A stretch of 64,000 bases of DNA from Indiicoccus explosivorum (GTDB lineage Bacteria; Bacillota; Bacilli; Bacillales_A; Planococcaceae). The notes under the pieces were generated by a model. That model made no database searches, was not told the origin of the DNA, and was given only the letters and a program-made list of their open reading frames with translations. A program made the translations under genes and the position numbers. The stretch's first letter is position 1. Each line of letters starts with the position of its first letter. The stretch covers positions 22,622-86,621 of the forward strand of contig NZ_NHTN01000017.1 of the NCBI RefSeq assembly GCF_002167005.1, in the 5' to 3' direction. Below, piece after piece: positions 62,327 through 64,000 of the stretch.

Positions 62327-63435
62327 CTGGCTGTCTCTCCTTTTATCAACCGGTATGATTCATGGAAGGCTTTTTTGAATGCCTGAATGTCTTCTCCGGA
62401 CGTCATCCCGCCGAACGAAATCCGGAATACCCCTTTGATGAACGAGTCTTCCACACCGATCGCTTCCAGCACGTGGCTCGTCTGCTGCTTTTTCGACGAG
62501 CAGGCGCTGGAAGTCGAAATGATGACTCCATGTTCCTGCAGTGCGGAAATCAGCACTTCCCCCTTGATGCCCCGGACCGCACCGCAAAGAATGTAAGGAG
62601 CGCCATCTTCCGGACTGAGGATCCGGACATCCCGATACCCCTTGAAAAATCCCCTCAGCTCCCGGTTCCATTCACCCCATTCCGGATTCGGGATCATCAG
62701 CCGGAGCGCTTTGGCGAACGAAGCGGCATGCGGAACAGAAACGGTTCCGCTCCGGTACCCGCCTTCCTGGCCGCCTCCGTGGAGGATCGGCCTCAATTCG
62801 GCCCTATTGAACGCAAGGACGCCGCTTCCTTTCACTCCGTGCAGCTTATGGGCGGAAACCGTCAAAAGATCCGGCTTCATCCCGAAATCAAGCGGCATCC
62901 TCCCAGCTGACTGGACCGCATCCACATGGAAATAAGCCCGGCTTTCCTGCAGGATCCGGGCGAGTTCAGCGATGGGCTGGACCGTCCCTGTCTCGTTGTT
63001 TACGTGCATGATCGTCACAAGGATTGTATCTTTCCGCAGCTGCTTCCGCAAATCTTCGGGACTGACTTTCCCGTCGGCACCCACGGGCAGCAGCGTCACG
63101 TCGAACCCTTCCTTTTCCAGCTCCGCTAGCGTATTGAGGACCGAAGGGTGTTCGGTCGGTGAGGAAATGATGTGCTTCCCCCGCCCCTTCAGTTCGCGTG
63201 CTGTCCCTGTAATGGCCAGGTTATTCGCTTCCGTCCCGCCGGACGTGAAAATGATGTGCTCCATCCCGAGCAGACGCCCGGTCAGCTGCCGCGCTTCTTC
63301 CAGCAGATCCTCCGCTTCATTGCCGAGGCGGTGGAGTGAAGCTGGATTCGCAAAAAAATTCTCGCTCGCCTCCGTGAAAGTCCGGAGCACTTCCGGCCGC
63401 ACTTTCGTTGTTGCGCTGTTATCCAAATAAAACAT
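62323..63435 (-). CDS. nifZ: Cysteine desulfurase (NifZ-like), partner of ThiI
   Basis: 370 residues. It releases sulfur from cysteine through a persulfide. PLP Lys is in SAHKLHGVKGSG (about 197), with THIS-type HVNNETGTVQP (about 145) and HVDAVQSAGRMPLD. The active Cys lies in the loop STSSACSSKKQQ at about 310-320, a short class II-like loop. Start at ATG 63435 with GGAGG 8 bases upstream. It overlaps thiI, the arrangement known from B. subtilis, where NifZ supplies ThiI for tRNA 4-thiouridine. Confidence 0.94.
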   Translation of the reverse strand: MFYLDNSATTKVRPEVLRTFTEASENFFANPASLHRLGNEAEDLLEEARQLTGRLLGMEHIIFTSGGTEANNLAITGTARELKGRGKHIISSPTEHPSVLNTLAELEKEGFDVTLLPVGADGKVSPEDLRKQLRKDTILVTIMHVNNETGTVQPIAELARILQESRAYFHVDAVQSAGRMPLDFGMKPDLLTVSAHKLHGVKGSGVLAFNRAELRPILHGGGQEGGYRSGTVSVPHAASFAKALRLMIPNPEWGEWNRELRGFFKGYRDVRILSPEDGAPYILCGAVRGIKGEVLISALQEHGVIISTSSACSSKKQQTSHVLEAIGVEDSFIKGVFRISFGGMTSGEDIQAFKKAFHESYRLIKGETAR

Positions 63436-63458
63436 GGTGACCGCCTCCCAAAAGAAAA

Positions 63459-63478
63459 CCACCAGCAGCCGCTGGTGG
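63459..63478 (-). terminator. Terminator after ezrA
   Basis: CCACCAGC-GGCT-GCTGGTGG is followed by TTTTCTTTT on the minus strand, 11 bases after the ezrA stop. Confidence 0.88.
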
Positions 63479-63489
63479 CCTTCAGATTA

Positions 63490-64000
63490 TTATGCATTCT
63501 GCTTCTTCAATACTTCGATCCGCTTCATAGCGCCGGGTTCGACCGCTTCAACTGCGGTAGCGGCTTCTTCCAAAGCTTTTGAATAACGCAGCTGACGGAA
63601 CGATTCTTCCGCCTCCAAAAGACGGGCATTCATCCGCGCATCCGTCTTTCTGTAGCGGTTGCCATACTGGATGATCTGCTCGATCAAATGGACATTCTCA
63701 ATCATTTCAACCGCTTTTTCACGGGTTTCCGCGATCACGTTGGCTGCGATGTCCACATCGGTCCCGACCTGCTGCATATTCAGCGGCACTTCCCGCAAGC
63801 TTTTCATCGCAACGAAGAGCCGTTCCTCCGCTTCTTCGAGACGGGCATCCATTTCTTCCGGGACGCCTGGAATATTCGCTTTATGGAGCATGCGGTCCGT
63901 CGTGATCAGTTCATTCTTCAGTTCATCCACTTTTTTCCTCGCGGCTGTTTCATCGACGCGCAGATTTTTCATGAACTGACTGAATTCCGTCTGGAGGACA
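63490..64000 (-). CDS. ezrA: Septation ring regulator EzrA (C-terminal part)
   Basis: The C-terminal 169 or so residues of EzrA; the gene continues beyond the right edge (the frame is open to 64000, upstream residues VLQTEFSQF). EzrA is a membrane-anchored coiled-coil protein that limits FtsZ assembly to midcell. The visible part is helical and acidic, with the conserved C-terminal patch of the QNR type: IEQIIQYGNRYRKTDARMNA and a following LEAEESFRQLRYSKALEEA. It is followed by a terminator and then nifZ, the B. subtilis order minus braB. Confidence 0.9.
   Translation of the reverse strand, partial: VLQTEFSQFMKNLRVDETAARKKVDELKNELITTDRMLHKANIPGVPEEMDARLEEAEERLFVAMKSLREVPLNMQQVGTDVDIAANVIAETREKAVEMIENVHLIEQIIQYGNRYRKTDARMNARLLEAEESFRQLRYSKALEEAATAVEAVEPGAMKRIEVLKKQNA

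Noticed and set aside
61124..63435. thiI-nifZ as a novel sulfur system
   Set aside because: The pair is the well-known Bacillus arrangement for tRNA 4-thiouridine, including the missing rhodanese domain.

Overview
This window looks like a chromosomal housekeeping segment of a low-GC-group Gram-positive (Bacillales) whose own GC content is fairly high (mid-50s percent by eye). Nearly every gene has a clear Bacillus subtilis counterpart in the same relative order: fadR-lcfA, yshE, mutS2, polX, cvpA, zapA, rnhC, pheTS, infC-rpmI-rplT, thrS, dnaI-dnaB-nrdR, speD, gapB, coaE-mutM-polA, phoPR, mdh-icd-citZ, pyk-pfkA, accAD, dnaE, nrnA, ald, ackA, sppA, nadK, thiI-nifZ-ezrA. The sporulation genes that interrupt this order in B. 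subtilis (sspI, ytaF, ytrH/ytrI, ytfJ, sspA) are not present between their neighbours. I infer a non-sporulating or reduced-sporulation member of the Planococcaceae; the genus is not proven.

Layout. 1-2.4 kb: end of a fatty-acid degradation operon (long-chain acyl-CoA ligase, then the FadR regulator running off the left edge) with a 42-bp palindrome matching the FadR operator, a palindromic intergenic repeat, and a 25-residue membrane peptide gene. 2.4-9 kb: DNA maintenance and division (mutS2, polX, cvpA, zapA, rnhC). 9-10 kb: a TerC-family exporter behind a yybP-ykoY type manganese riboswitch. 10-14.7 kb: pheST behind a T-box, with a SpoU methylase upstream. 14.7-17.9 kb: a 20-bp tandem repeat tract, a NERD-domain protein, an M42 aminopeptidase, a dimeric-type dUTPase and a DUF1294 protein. 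18-25 kb: IF3/L35/L20 operon with an L20-type leader, thrS with T-box, and the replication restart genes dnaB-dnaI with nrdR. 25-34 kb: speD, gapB, coaE, mutM, polA, phoR, phoP and a MaoC-like hydratase. 34-43.8 kb: central carbon metabolism (mdh, icd, citZ, pyk, pfkA) and acetyl-CoA carboxylase carboxyltransferase (accDA) with a GntR/FadR-type regulator. 44-50.5 kb: dnaE, nrnA, ytpI, ytoI, ytkL. 50.5-64 kb: a proline-type peptidase, ald, a universal stress protein, ackA, ytxK, an RDD protein, sppA, nadK, rarD, an acyl-CoA synthetase, thiI-nifZ, and the 3' part of ezrA running off the right edge.

Most genes are on the minus strand (only rnhC, ytpI, the peptidase, the usp gene and nadK are on plus). 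The regulation is unusually readable: two T-boxes, a Mn riboswitch, an L20 leader, FadR-, CcpN- and GntR-type palindromes, a structured speD leader with competing pairings, and many intrinsic terminators. I found no phage, transposase, CRISPR array, tRNA or rRNA. No new defence or biosynthetic system is evident; the most promising leads are regulatory (speD leader, accDA operator, FadR palindrome), the small membrane peptide, a PhoR lacking its extracellular sensor, and dispersed intergenic repeats, one of which lies inside the thrS 5' leader.
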